Below are positions 1 through 8,817 of a stretch of 64,000 bases of DNA, piece after piece. Every line of letters starts with the position of its first letter. Within the stretch, counting starts at the first letter, position 1. The notes under the pieces were generated by a model. The model worked only from the letters and a program-made list of their open reading frames with translations, did no database searches and had not been told where the DNA came from. Origin of the DNA: Vibrio cyclitrophicus. GTDB taxonomy: Bacteria; Pseudomonadota; Gammaproteobacteria; Enterobacterales; Vibrionaceae. The translations under genes were made by a program, and so were the position numbers. The DNA lies in contig NZ_AP025480.1 of assembly GCF_024347435.1 (NCBI RefSeq), positions 2,480,001-2,544,000 of the forward strand, in the 5' to 3' direction.

Positions 1-2
1 TT

Positions 3-569
3 AAACTCATATCACCAGAAAGACTTAGTGTTAACTCACTACAAAACCAAAATTTAGAGTTGATTATTATTGATTTCCCTATAATGAGTAAACAATGTAT
101 AGAAAGATACCAAGAGCTTAGAGATAGCGTAGAAAGTGACGTCCATGAAGTGTTGCTCAACACCCCACATGATTTCCCTCATTCTGAAATGCTGAAATGG
201 CAATATTTGGTTGGTATTTTTTATGCGTCTGACACCCTTGAAAAACTGGTGACTGGATTTAACTGTATTTTACAAGGTGAGATGTGGATGAGTAGGAAGT
301 TAATCTACCAATACATTAGCTTTTATAGAGAAAGACAATGTGCGAAGACAAGCCCTCGTTACTTGAAACTGACTAAACGTGAACAGCAAATAATAAAATT
401 ATTGGGAGACGGAGCTTCAAATACTCAAATTGCAGACACACTCTACGTTAGTGAGAATACGGTTAAAGCACACCTCCACAATACGTTTAAAAAAATAAAA
501 GTGAAGAACCGTTTACAAGCTTTGCTTTGGGTCAAAAACAATATTGCAACTAGCGAGTTCGTTCAATAA
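3..569 (+). CDS. vpsT: VpsT/CsgD-like LuxR-family regulator (5' end cut by window)
   Basis: Transcription factor of the VpsT/CsgD group, which in Vibrio cholerae binds cyclic di-GMP and activates biofilm matrix genes. The reading frame is open to the left edge, so the N-terminal part of the receiver-like domain is missing; the TTG at 60 is only an internal codon. What is visible: a receiver-like half, then W-M-S-R at 285-296, which fits the W[FLM][TS]R c-di-GMP-binding motif, then a C-terminal LuxR helix-turn-helix starting at LTKREQQII with SENTVKAHL as recognition helix. The HTH and motif make the family secure; orthology with vpsT rather than another CsgD paralogue is inferred. Confidence 0.72.
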   Translation, partial: KLISPERLSVNSLQNQNLELIIIDFPIMSKQCIERYQELRDSVESDVHEVLLNTPHDFPHSEMLKWQYLVGIFYASDTLEKLVTGFNCILQGEMWMSRKLIYQYISFYRERQCAKTSPRYLKLTKREQQIIKLLGDGASNTQIADTLYVSENTVKAHLHNTFKKIKVKNRLQALLWVKNNIATSEFVQ

Positions 570-730
570 TCCGTTTTTTTAATATCACCTTTTGACTTGT
601 CACTTGACAATTTGAACCGATCTTATCAATCCCTTGATATGTTCTCTTTCACCAAAGCATAGATACGATTAGGCTGACATCCAAGACCCTACATTATCAA
701 CTCCGCACCTTAAGACCTAAAATACAAAAA
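570..730. other. Intergenic stretch after the vpsT-like gene
   Basis: No open frame, RNA gene or clear terminator hairpin seen. A run of T follows the stop codon at about 573-580 but without an obvious stem. AT-rich. Confidence 0.4.
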
Positions 731-889
731 AGCCGTAGCACCTTCTATTACAGAGAGTGCAACGACTTTCTTTTATGTGGGCGATAAAGAGATTATTCTG
801 AACATCAGGCTAACCCTGCTTAGGTTCAAATCCTATTTTCAACACCCTGAAACGACGAAAGCTAGCTCAATGAGTAAGCTTTCTAAATG

Positions 890-975
890 TGGTCGGTGAA
901 GCAGGGATTCGACGCGGCTGGGCTTCCATCGGACTGGCGCACCAGCCCCCACCCTCAGATCCCAAGTCGAATCGA
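890..975 (-). pseudogene. tRNA-Pro relic with nested inverted repeats
   Basis: On the minus strand the last ~24 nt match the acceptor/T-arm end and CCA of the intact tRNA-Pro at 1143-1219, with small changes. The rest does not match a tRNA but is strongly self-complementary: GATTCGAC (906-913) pairs with GTCGAATC (966-973), GGCTGG (916-921) with CCAGCC (942-947), and CCA (926-928) with TGG (935-937), all nested. No normal anticodon arm is visible, so it is called a relic rather than a functional tRNA. Confidence 0.5.
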
Positions 976-1110
976 AACAAAAGGGTTAAATGCAAAGAAG
1001 CCGTAATATTTCTGTTAAGGCTTTCTTTAATGTGACGGTGAAGAGCTTATTTTGAACATCAGACGAACCCCACTTAGGTTCAAACCCATTTCCAATGCTC
1101 TGAAACGACG

Positions 1111-1135
1111 AAAGCCTGCTCAATGAGCAGGCTTT
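1111..1135 (-). terminator. Terminator of tRNA-Pro
   Basis: Perfect stem AAAGCCTGCTCA / TGAGCAGGCTTT just beyond the CCA end of the tRNA when read on the minus strand, followed by a weak T-rich stretch (TTTCGTCGTTT). A degenerate copy of the hairpin sits at about 857-883. Confidence 0.65.
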
Positions 1136-1142
1136 CTAAATG

Positions 1143-1219
<77 letters not shown>

Positions 1220-1256
1220 AGATATCTAACGGGCTGTTTGCCTGTCGATGAAGCGT

Positions 1257-1284
1257 ATAATACGGATTCTGAATTTATGCGCAA
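1257..1284 (-). promoter_or_regulatory. Putative sigma-70 promoter of tRNA-Pro
   Basis: On the minus strand, TTGCGC (1284-1279) and TATTAT (1262-1257) are separated by 16 nt, with the -10 about 37 nt before the tRNA 5' end. Positions and spacing fit; not tested. Confidence 0.5.
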
Positions 1285-1474
1285 GAGCTTTTTTCACTCT
1301 TTTTTACAATATCGAATCGTTCGAACAAAAGACGTACAACTCCAATGCCAATGTGACGAAAAACACACAGTTGCCAACAAGTATTTAACTTATGAAACAG
1401 GATTGATCCAGATCAGTAAATTGATAACACCAGTTAATACACTAAGCCGTGTCATATAACTTTGAGGTATACAC

Positions 1475-1615
1475 ATGGACTTTTGGCTAGAACTCCTATT
1501 TGGTAATGCAGTGGGACTATCTTCAATGATAGTAATATTCGGGGCTCTAGGTCTCATGATGTTCTATGGAGGCTTCTTCATCTACAAAGTTATGACCGAA
1601 AAATCTCCTCACTAG
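1475..1615 (+). CDS. 46-residue single-span membrane protein (DUF3149-like)
   Basis: Small gene with GAGG seven bases before the ATG. The product begins MDFWLELLFGNAVG and has one long hydrophobic segment (about residues 13-41, rich in Ile, Leu, Gly, Phe), then a short basic/polar tail ending EKSPH. Length and the LLFGNAVGL start resemble the small DUF3149 membrane proteins found in many gammaproteobacteria; the function of that family is not known. Followed by a good terminator, so it is probably its own transcription unit. Family assignment is from memory of the pattern, not a search. Confidence 0.7.
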   Translation: MDFWLELLFGNAVGLSSMIVIFGALGLMMFYGGFFIYKVMTEKSPH

Positions 1616-1684
1616 AATCGCTCAGCCTGGATCATTTACTTTTAAGTATCATTTTCTTGATAAATAAATGTTAAAACGCTTTGC

Positions 1685-1720
1685 ACCGGAGTAGATATCT
1701 CTTGCCTGCTCCGGTTTTTT
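1685..1720 (+). terminator. Rho-independent terminator of the DUF3149-like gene
   Basis: Stem ACCGGAGTAG / CTGCTCCGGT (one G-T pair), loop of about 11 nt, then TTTTTT. Confidence 0.8.
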
Positions 1721-1786
1721 CATTTTCAAACCCTGTCTCAACTTAGGTATACTTACCCTATCCTTCTCCAACTTGAGATGAACACT

Positions 1787-2368
1787 ATGTCTCATGATGA
1801 CGACTTAGAGTTATTCCAACAAATGATGGGCGATGTTAAGCGTATCGACCATGACACCGCTGAACATCAAAAGGTACATAGAGTTACCGAATCTCACCTT
1901 GCCAAGCGTGAAGCCGCGATGTGGCTGTCTGAGGATGAAAAAGATTACCTTTCACTCGACTATTCTCCAATGGTCAAACCAGACGACGTCATTGCTTATA
2001 AGAAAGATGGCGTACAAGAAGGCGTATACAAAAAGCTGCGCTTAGGAAAATATCCTATTCAAGCCAAACTCGACCTTCATAGAAAAACACTGAAAGACGC
2101 TCGTAACGAAGTGCTCTCATTTTTACGCCAGTGTTTAAGAATGGATGTTCGCACCGTCATCATTGTTCACGGTAAAGGTGAGCGCTCAAATCCACCAGCT
2201 ATGATGAAAAGCTACGTGGCGAATTGGCTCATGCAAATTAACGATGTTCAATGTGTTCATTCTGCTCAGCAATTTCATGGTGGTACTGGCGCAGTGTACG
2301 TAATGCTCAGAAAGAGCAATGACAAAAAGCTAGAGAACAGAGAGCGCCATCAAAAACGCACCAGTTAA
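1787..2368 (+). CDS. smrA: Smr-domain DNA endonuclease SmrA
   Basis: Cytoplasmic Smr-domain protein; E. coli SmrA (YdaL) has DNA-nicking activity, physiological role uncertain. Residues about 80-180 form the Smr domain: LDLHRKTL start, VIIVHGKGERS with the HGKG turn, and the closing HGGTGAVYVMLRK. The C-terminus ENRERHQKR matches the SmrA subgroup rather than the ribosome-rescue nuclease SmrB. The frame is open from an ATG at 1778, but GAG at 1775 is well placed only for the ATG at 1787, so that start (193 aa, MSHDDDLELF) is preferred. Stands alone between two terminators. Confidence 0.85.
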   Translation: MSHDDDLELFQQMMGDVKRIDHDTAEHQKVHRVTESHLAKREAAMWLSEDEKDYLSLDYSPMVKPDDVIAYKKDGVQEGVYKKLRLGKYPIQAKLDLHRKTLKDARNEVLSFLRQCLRMDVRTVIIVHGKGERSNPPAMMKSYVANWLMQINDVQCVHSAQQFHGGTGAVYVMLRKSNDKKLENRERHQKRTS

Positions 2369-2477
2369 CTCGTTGAAACAGATAAGTACCTGATAGCGAT
2401 TTTGCATCAAGATCGATATTTAGTGCCTAGACTCACACCAAGTGCTAAAATTGTCTTTAGTTAACGAACCCCAACTC

Positions 2478-2505
2478 AAAGCAACTATCCAAAGGTTGCT
2501 TTTTG
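2478..2505 (+). terminator. Terminator of smrA
   Basis: Stem AAAGCAAC / GTTGCTTT with a 9-nt loop, then TTTTTG. Confidence 0.7.
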
Positions 2506-2544
2506 TTTATCTATATTTCCGTTGTGAAACGCTAAGAGAATATC

Positions 2545-3684
2545 ATGTCACAAGAATCCCAAGCTAAACGCCTTAATAAATACATCAGTGAAACTGGCTT
2601 TTGCTCACGCCGCGAAGCCGACAAACTCATTGATGCAGGCCGAGTTACTATTAACGGTAAGATCCCTGAAATGGGTACTAAAGTCTTGCCCGGTGATGAT
2701 GTTGAGATCGACAATAAACCTGTTCGCTCAAAAGAGAAGCCGATCTACATTGCTCTTAATAAACCAACAGGCATCACCTGCACCACTGAACGTGATATTC
2801 CTGGCAACATCGTCGACTTTATCGGCCACCACAAACGTATTTTCCCTATTGGTCGTCTAGATAAACCTTCTGATGGTCTTATCTTCTTAACTAACGATGG
2901 CGATATCGTAAACAAAATCCTACGTGCAGGTAACAACCACGAGAAAGAATACGTGGTCCGTGTAGACAAACCAATTACGACTGAGTTTTTGAAGCAAATG
3001 GGCGCTGGCGTTCATATTCTCGATACTGTTACCTTGCCATGTAAGGTAGAGAAAGAGACTAAGTTCTCGTTCCGAATCACACTAACGCAAGGCCTTAACC
3101 GCCAAATTCGCCGTATGTGTGAAGCTCTGGGTTATGAAGTATTTAAGCTGCGCCGTGTTCGTATTATGAACATCTCACTAGACGGTATTCCTAACGGAAA
3201 ATGGCGCTACCTGAGCGACGAAGAGATCACTGAAATTTTAGCGATGTGTGAAGGCTCTGTAAGTACTGAAGACGCGTCAAAAATGAACGCTAAGGGCCAA
3301 CGCATTCGTAAAGCGACAGACGCAAAACTTTTCGATAGCCGTGAAGAAAACCAAACTTCCACAGCGCGCCGCAATCAAAACGAAAATCGTACTCGCACCT
3401 ATCGTGGTAACAATGCGGACGAATTCCGTCATGCACCTAACTCGAAACGAGGCCGTAATTCATCGAATGGTGAAAGCAGTGGCGGTGGCAATACCGAGAA
3501 CTGGAAATCAAACTCTCGTTCAGAGCGTTCTAATTCAGATAAAAGCCGTTCGGATCGCAATCGCACAGATCGCGACAATAACGAACGTAGAAGCGGTAAG
3601 CCGACAAACCGCAGCCAAGATTCAAACAGACCGAACAAACCAACGGCTAAACGTGTTGGTGGTACTTTAGGCCTGAAAAAGTAG
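2545..3684 (+). CDS. rluF: 23S rRNA pseudouridine(2604) synthase RluF with long basic tail
   Basis: Isomerises U2604 (and to some extent U2605) of 23S rRNA to pseudouridine. An S4 RNA-binding domain lies at residues 7-60 ([21 protein letters not shown]), followed by the RsuA/RluB/E/F-type catalytic domain with GRLD at 103-106; Asp106 is the expected nucleophile. [14 protein letters not shown] is the family C-terminal motif. After about residue 245 the protein continues for some 135 residues of low-complexity Arg/Asn/Ser/Asp sequence, making it 379 aa against 290 in E. coli RluF. The tail is probably disordered and may contact RNA (inference). Terminator follows. Confidence 0.93.
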   Translation: MSQESQAKRLNKYISETGFCSRREADKLIDAGRVTINGKIPEMGTKVLPGDDVEIDNKPVRSKEKPIYIALNKPTGITCTTERDIPGNIVDFIGHHKRIFPIGRLDKPSDGLIFLTNDGDIVNKILRAGNNHEKEYVVRVDKPITTEFLKQMGAGVHILDTVTLPCKVEKETKFSFRITLTQGLNRQIRRMCEALGYEVFKLRRVRIMNISLDGIPNGKWRYLSDEEITEILAMCEGSVSTEDASKMNAKGQRIRKATDAKLFDSREENQTSTARRNQNENRTRTYRGNNADEFRHAPNSKRGRNSSNGESSGGGNTENWKSNSRSERSNSDKSRSDRNRTDRDNNERRSGKPTNRSQDSNRPNKPTAKRVGGTLGLKK

Positions 3685-3718
3685 TCACAACCCTTTCCGG
3701 TGGACTGTCGATAAAGAA

Positions 3719-3750
3719 ACGCTCGCTAGATTAGTCTAGCGGGCGTTTTT
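3719..3750 (+). terminator. Terminator of rluF
   Basis: 12-bp stem ACGCTCGCTAGA / TCTAGCGGGCGT (one G-T pair), 4-nt loop TTAG, then TTTT. Confidence 0.85.
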
Positions 3751-3790
3751 ATTTGTGAGTATGTACGTTTATCGTTATGGAAAGTACAAG

Positions 3791-4264
3791 CTACAGGCAC
3801 AGTTCCGCAAAATGGCCACGCGTAAGTAGTACTAAGTCTTTCGGATCTAACTCTATCTCTAATCCTCTCTTCCCTGCACTCACACATATCGTTTCAAAAT
3901 CGGTAGCGCTGGAATGCACAAAGGTAGGCAATGCTTTTTTCTGACCAAGAGGACTGATTCCTCCCACCACATAACCTGTCGTTTTCTGAGCAATATCAGG
4001 ATCAGCCATCTCTGCTTTTTTACCTTTCGCCACTTTTGCTGCCAACTTTAGATTTAGCTTCTGGTCGACGGGAATAACGGCAACCGCCAAATTTTTCGCC
4101 ACGCCATTCAAACAGAACAAGAGCGTTTTGAATACACGTTTGGGATCTTGACCAAGCGCTTCAACGGCTTCTAATCCATAGTTCGTGTTATTCGCATCAT
4201 GATGATACTGATGCACGGTATGAACAATTTTCTTTTTCTTGGCAAGGTTGATTGCAGGGGTCAT
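3791..4264 (-). CDS. ybaK: Cys-tRNA(Pro)/Cys-tRNA(Cys) deacylase YbaK
   Basis: Trans-editing factor that hydrolyses Cys-tRNA(Pro) made in error by prolyl-tRNA synthetase. The 157-aa product starts MTPAINLAKKKK, equal in length and opening to E. coli YbaK (159 aa). Characteristic stretches are FKTLLF, LAVAVIPVDQ, KKAEMADPDIAQKTTGYVVGGISPLGQKK (catalytic pocket Lys and GXXXP-type loop) and KRGLEIELDP. An upstream in-frame ATG at 4330 would add 22 residues, but that DNA encodes the terminator hairpin of the gene before it, so the shorter start is chosen. Single gene, convergent with rluF. Confidence 0.92.
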   Translation of the reverse strand: MTPAINLAKKKKIVHTVHQYHHDANNTNYGLEAVEALGQDPKRVFKTLLFCLNGVAKNLAVAVIPVDQKLNLKLAAKVAKGKKAEMADPDIAQKTTGYVVGGISPLGQKKALPTFVHSSATDFETICVSAGKRGLEIELDPKDLVLLTRGHFAELCL

Positions 4265-4291
4265 AACAAAATCCAAACGATAGATAAACAC

Positions 4292-4315
4292 AAAGCGACG
4301 CCGAGGCGTCGCTTT
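4292..4315 (-). terminator. Terminator of nutA
   Basis: Perfect 11-bp stem AAAGCGACGCC / GGCGTCGCTTT with a 2-nt spacer; on the minus strand followed by TGTGTTTAT. Lies between the nutA stop and the ybaK start. Confidence 0.7.
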
Positions 4316-4382
4316 AGTTAAATTTATCATGGTGCTAGAGTCAATCTAATTTAGCACCTATTGACTCATCAACTGGGGTCAA

Positions 4383-6044
4383 TTACTTATAAACCATTTG
4401 ACCAGAAGGTGCGTACTTGTTCACGTCAACCGGGCTGTTCGCTTCTAGGTACTCTTTTAGTACTTCAGCATCAACAAAACCTGTGTTCACAAAGCCAGGG
4501 TGATCAGATAATTTAGGGTAACCATCACCGCCAGCAGCGTTAAAGCTTGGCACTGTGAAGCGGTAAGTTTCGTCTAAACGAAGCTGCTTACCACCGATAA
4601 ACACATTCGATACTTCACCGTTTGCTACTGTCATTGAGATACCAGCAAACTGAGCGTAAGCACCAGAATCGATTGGTTTAGTTGCCACGACATTTAGGTA
4701 ATCTAGAACTTCTTTACCCGTCATGTCCGTGTAAGTCAGGATATTAGCAAAAGGTTGTACCTTCAGCACATCTTTGTAAGTGACATTACCTGCTTCAATT
4801 GAGTCACGTACGCCACCAGAGTTCATCACAGCAAAGTCTGCTTTTGCACGCTCCATGTGAGAAGTCGCAATCAAACGACCTAGGTTAGTTTGTTGGAAAC
4901 GCACCACGTTACGATCACCTTCAAGCTTGCCATTTGTCTCTGCAATTTGAACTTCTAGCTGTGCTTGACCTTGCTCTTGGAAAGGACGTAGGAATTCAAG
5001 CAACTCTGGATCTTGTGCGATTTCATCTTGAATAAGAACACGTTGCTTCTTACCGTCAATCTTAACTTTCTTCTTAAGGTTAACTGGAACCAGATCGTAG
5101 CTCACCATCTCTAGTTCGCCGTTACGGAACTCGTAATCAGCACGGCCTACGTACTTGCCCCACTCATGAGCTTGAACGATGTAAGTACCGTTTTGAACGT
5201 CTGGCTTACACTCATCACCCGGCTTGAAGTTTTTCTTCGCAACGTTAGGGCCTTCCATACATACAGGCTCTTGAGAGTGACCACCAACGATCATGTCTAG
5301 GTCACCTTCGTTTAGGTAACGAGCAAGTGCTACATCACCCGGAGCGTTAACTCCACGCTGGCCGTTTTCGTAGTGACCCATGTGAGTCACAGCGAAGATT
5401 AAATCTGGCTTTTCTGTTTCTTTAAGTTCCGCGATCAGCTTCTTCGCTTCTTCTTTAGGGTCACGGAAGTCAATGCTCGCGATAAACTCAGGGTTACCGA
5501 TTTTTGCCGTGTCTTCAGTGGTCAAGCCGATAACCGCAATCTTAATACCTTGCTTTTCAAACATCTCGTAAGCTTGGAACTTGCGTTCGCCTGTTGCTTT
5601 ATCGTAGATATTTGCAGATAGCATTGGGAAATTAGCCCAGTCGATCTGCTTTTGTAGTACGTCTAATGAGTTATCAAACTCGTGATTACCCAATGCCATT
5701 GCATCGTAACCAATTTTATTCATACCTTTGAAATCAGGTTCCGCATCCTGCAAATCTGACTCTGGTACACCAGTGTTGATGTCACCGCCAGATAGAAGCA
5801 ACACGCTACCGCCTTCAGCTTCAACTTCTGCGCGAAGTTGATCAACTAGCGTTTTACGTGCAGACATGCCGTATTCGCCGTATTTGTTCTGCCAGAAACG
5901 ACCATGGTTGTCGTTTGTGTGAAGAATCGTTAGCTTGTAAGTTTCGTCTTGGTTCCAATCATGGGTTGATTGAGACGCACACCCAGCTAATGTCGCTAGG
6001 ATTGCAGCACTGAGTGCTGTCTTTAGAATAAGGCGTTGCTTCAT
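4383..6044 (-). CDS. nutA: Lipoprotein 5'-nucleotidase/UshA-type metallophosphoesterase
   Basis: Hydrolyses extracellular nucleotides to nucleosides for uptake. N-terminal metallophosphatase domain: LTILHTNDNHGRF near residue 40, GNHEFD, and VGGHSQEP; C-terminal 5'-nucleotidase domain with NSGGVRD and AGGDGYP. The signal sequence ends in LAGC, so the protein is a lipoprotein, like the Vibrio NutA enzymes and unlike soluble periplasmic E. coli UshA. Start choice: the frame opens at 6077, but AAAGG lies seven bases before the ATG at 6044, giving MKQRLILKTAL and 553 aa. Transcribed alone; its nucleoside products would pass through a Tsx-type channel such as OmpK at the far end of this window (inference). 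Confidence 0.92.
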   Translation of the reverse strand: MKQRLILKTALSAAILATLAGCASQSTHDWNQDETYKLTILHTNDNHGRFWQNKYGEYGMSARKTLVDQLRAEVEAEGGSVLLLSGGDINTGVPESDLQDAEPDFKGMNKIGYDAMALGNHEFDNSLDVLQKQIDWANFPMLSANIYDKATGERKFQAYEMFEKQGIKIAVIGLTTEDTAKIGNPEFIASIDFRDPKEEAKKLIAELKETEKPDLIFAVTHMGHYENGQRGVNAPGDVALARYLNEGDLDMIVGGHSQEPVCMEGPNVAKKNFKPGDECKPDVQNGTYIVQAHEWGKYVGRADYEFRNGELEMVSYDLVPVNLKKKVKIDGKKQRVLIQDEIAQDPELLEFLRPFQEQGQAQLEVQIAETNGKLEGDRNVVRFQQTNLGRLIATSHMERAKADFAVMNSGGVRDSIEAGNVTYKDVLKVQPFANILTYTDMTGKEVLDYLNVVATKPIDSGAYAQFAGISMTVANGEVSNVFIGGKQLRLDETYRFTVPSFNAAGGDGYPKLSDHPGFVNTGFVDAEVLKEYLEANSPVDVNKYAPSGQMVYK

Positions 6045-6286
6045 TGTCATACCTTTGAACTTTTTAGGGGAATCCACTGCTTTTTTATGACCTATTGCGA
6101 CCCTTTCCTAGAGTTCGAACAATAAGACTTCAACATGACTTATATTAAATTAACATTCTGGATGTAACACGACGATTTCATATTTATGTCGAATTGGTCA
6201 CGCATAGATCAATAGTTAAGTGTAACAAATTTATGAGATTACACTCAAACTTCCCCTGCATCACAGGCAATCGTTTACTTACAAAG

Positions 6287-6302
6287 TGTGATGCATGTCA
6301 GC
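6287..6302. promoter_or_regulatory. Possible CRP-like site
   Basis: TGTGA-N6-TCAGC matches one CRP half-site fully and the other in 3 of 5 bases. It is about 240 bp upstream of nutA, so its target is uncertain. Confidence 0.25.
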
Positions 6303-6330
6303 AATTTACAACTTACAGGACAGACCTCAC

Positions 6331-6360
6331 ACTCATGCACTCATGCACTCATGCACTCAT
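6331..6360. repeat. 8-bp tandem repeat ACTCATGC x 3.75
   Basis: Three perfect copies plus six bases of a fourth, in the nutA upstream region. Confidence 0.95.
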
Positions 6361-6430
6361 TTTTGGAGATATTACACGCTTCATTAACAACTCTTTAAAC
6401 TAGAACATGACCTCAACGCAGATTCTAGAT

Positions 6431-6466
6431 AAAAAAACGCCCACTTCGAAAAGTGGGCGTTTTTTT
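6431..6466 (-). terminator. Bidirectional terminator after kdsA
   Basis: Stem AACGCCCACTT / AAGTGGGCGTT, loop CGAA, flanked by A-run on one side and T-run on the other. Closes the hemA-kdsA cluster on the minus strand. Confidence 0.9.
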
Positions 6467-6534
6467 GTTTCGACTGGTGTTAAATAACTGCCTCAGCTAT
6501 TTAGCATATCAACGAACGACTTAATTTTAATCAA

Positions 6535-7407
<873 letters not shown>

Positions 7408-7411
7408 TTAA

Positions 7412-8221
7412 TTAGTGAACGACGACGGTTTTTTCCGTCATGACATTCACTTGAGATTTAAGTAACTCAGATGCAGGGTCATCTGGGCATTGATCAATAA
7501 AGTACTGATAATCGGTGGCGGCAATCTGGTGACAATCCAGTTGCTGATAGATGAAACCACGGTCACGGATTTCATATGGATCATCTGGCACAAACGTCAA
7601 AGCAAGATCGGTACACTTCAATGCAAGCGTATAACGTTCTTCTCTCAGCAATGCACTTTTCAATAAAGCCAACCACTTACCAATAATGGTTGGGTGGTCT
7701 GCGACTTTCAAATGCTCACTTTTAAGCTTAGCCAATGGGCCATCATGGCCAATTAACCATGCTCGTAACGTTTGCTGACCAACATACTCGCCATTGTAAG
7801 GATTAATATAGACCGGAGTTTGGCCATACCAACTGACTTTAAGCAGAAACTGAGTCGGAAAAGAGACACCCTCTACAGGAAAGCCTAGCTTGCGACCAAG
7901 AAAAAGGAAGATTGCCCCAAGACTGACTGGGATCCCTTTCTTTCTCTCAAGTACTTTATCGATAAACGCGTTTTCCGATGAGAAGTAAGCGTCTTTATCG
8001 CCAGCGAAGCCCCACTCGTAAAAGAATAATCGAATAAAAGATTCAAACTTCTGTTGCTCGTCGGTTTCATTAACTAATGCAAACTCAGCGTCTTTTAATA
8101 ATCTTGCGAGCTCTTGCTCTGCCCAACTATCTTGAGTTTCAGGGTCAATGGCCTTATTTAAGATCAATGCACCTTCAGCAAGTTCTAGCTGGTCAAAGTC
8201 TTCATCAAAAAATTCGTACAT
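7412..8221 (-). CDS. sirB1: SirB1-family protein (transglutaminase-like plus TPR)
   Basis: Conserved cytoplasmic protein of the SirB1/YchA family, biochemical role unknown. Residues about 60-150 resemble the degenerate transglutaminase-like fold of the family (ERKKGIPVSLGAIFLFLGRKLG, GVSFPTQFLLK), and the C-terminal third looks like tetratricopeptide helices (ALKCTDLALTFVPDDPYEIRDRG). 269 aa, the usual length. Six bases separate it from the sirB2 stop, so the two are translated together; the hemA-prfA-prmC-sirB2-sirB1-kdsA order is the same in E. coli. Confidence 0.88.
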   Translation of the reverse strand: MYEFFDEDFDQLELAEGALILNKAIDPETQDSWAEQELARLLKDAEFALVNETDEQQKFESFIRLFFYEWGFAGDKDAYFSSENAFIDKVLERKKGIPVSLGAIFLFLGRKLGFPVEGVSFPTQFLLKVSWYGQTPVYINPYNGEYVGQQTLRAWLIGHDGPLAKLKSEHLKVADHPTIIGKWLALLKSALLREERYTLALKCTDLALTFVPDDPYEIRDRGFIYQQLDCHQIAATDYQYFIDQCPDDPASELLKSQVNVMTEKTVVVH

Positions 8222-8227
8222 ACGTCA

Positions 8228-8611
8228 TTAACCGAAAAATGTTGGAGTCTTTGTCATTGCGATTTTGCCTGCCATTGCTAGCCAGCCTAGAGCTCCAAAG
8301 AATGAGAAAACTCTCAATAGCTTATTCTTACCTAACTTAAGCGCAAAGAAACCTAATGCGATGTAAGCCATTACACAGGTTAGTTTTTCGGTTAACCATG
8401 GTGCTGCAGGTGTAAATGGAATAAAGCCAGTGATAAAAATCAAACCAATACCTGATAGCAGTAGCAACGAGTCATTGATATGAGGAAAACGCTGCAAGAA
8501 AGGGTGCTTAAGCTTCGGAGAGTTAGCCATCATAAGAGCGAAACGAATCGAAAGCAGCAGTGCGCTTATAGCAATCGTAAGTAAGTGAAAATGTTTTAAA
8601 CCTTCGTACAT
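8228..8611 (-). CDS. sirB2: SirB2-family integral membrane protein
   Basis: 127-aa membrane protein with four hydrophobic segments (about residues 7-25, 48-66, 72-95 and 102-120). The opening HFHLLTIAISALLLSIRF and the internal PHINDSLLLLSGIGL are typical of SirB2/YchQ. Function is not known; named for an old Salmonella invasion-gene phenotype that has no clear mechanism. Followed closely by sirB1, but preceded by an unusual 206-bp repeat-bearing gap after prmC. Confidence 0.88.
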   Translation of the reverse strand: MYEGLKHFHLLTIAISALLLSIRFALMMANSPKLKHPFLQRFPHINDSLLLLSGIGLIFITGFIPFTPAAPWLTEKLTCVMAYIALGFFALKLGKNKLLRVFSFFGALGWLAMAGKIAMTKTPTFFG

Positions 8612-8665
8612 GGTATTCCTTTATATTTTTATATGTGCTTCATTAACAAGAGCTACACAATACCC

Positions 8666-8768
8666 GTTAATGCTCTGTATTTCTGCGTTAATTCTCTGTA
8701 TTTCTGCGTTAAATGCATTATCGAGTTAAGCGTATTTTCGAGTTAAAGGTATCAATTTAGCGAGTTAA
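8666..8768. repeat. Series of six GTTAA phrases including a 21-bp tandem pair
   Basis: GTTAA occurs at 8666, 8687, 8708, 8725, 8742 and 8764 (intervals 21, 21, 17, 17, 22). The first two copies belong to an almost perfect 21-bp tandem repeat (GTTAATGCTCTGTATTTCTGC and one-base variant); the last three are part of CGAGTTAA (8722, 8739, 8761). On the transcribed minus strand each phrase begins TTAAC. Fills the gap between prmC and sirB2 inside an otherwise tight cluster. Confidence 0.85.
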
Positions 8769-8817
8769 TCATCTATTGCTCACAAATGATTAACAGCAGC
8801 CTATGAGCAACCACTAT

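Larger units (their letters stand above)
6045..6430. other. Long leader/intergenic region upstream of nutA
   Basis: Almost 400 bp without a credible gene; the 69-codon frame here has no ribosome site and Cys/His-rich nonsense. Contains a CRP-like half-good palindrome and an 8-bp tandem repeat (see separate entries). Confidence 0.5.

Noticed and set aside
4265..4330. 22-residue N-terminal extension of YbaK
   Set aside because: It encodes the nutA terminator hairpin and is absent from YbaK homologues.
6194..6403. 69-codon frame between nutA and kdsA
   Set aside because: No ribosome site, runs through the 8-bp repeat, and the translation looks random.
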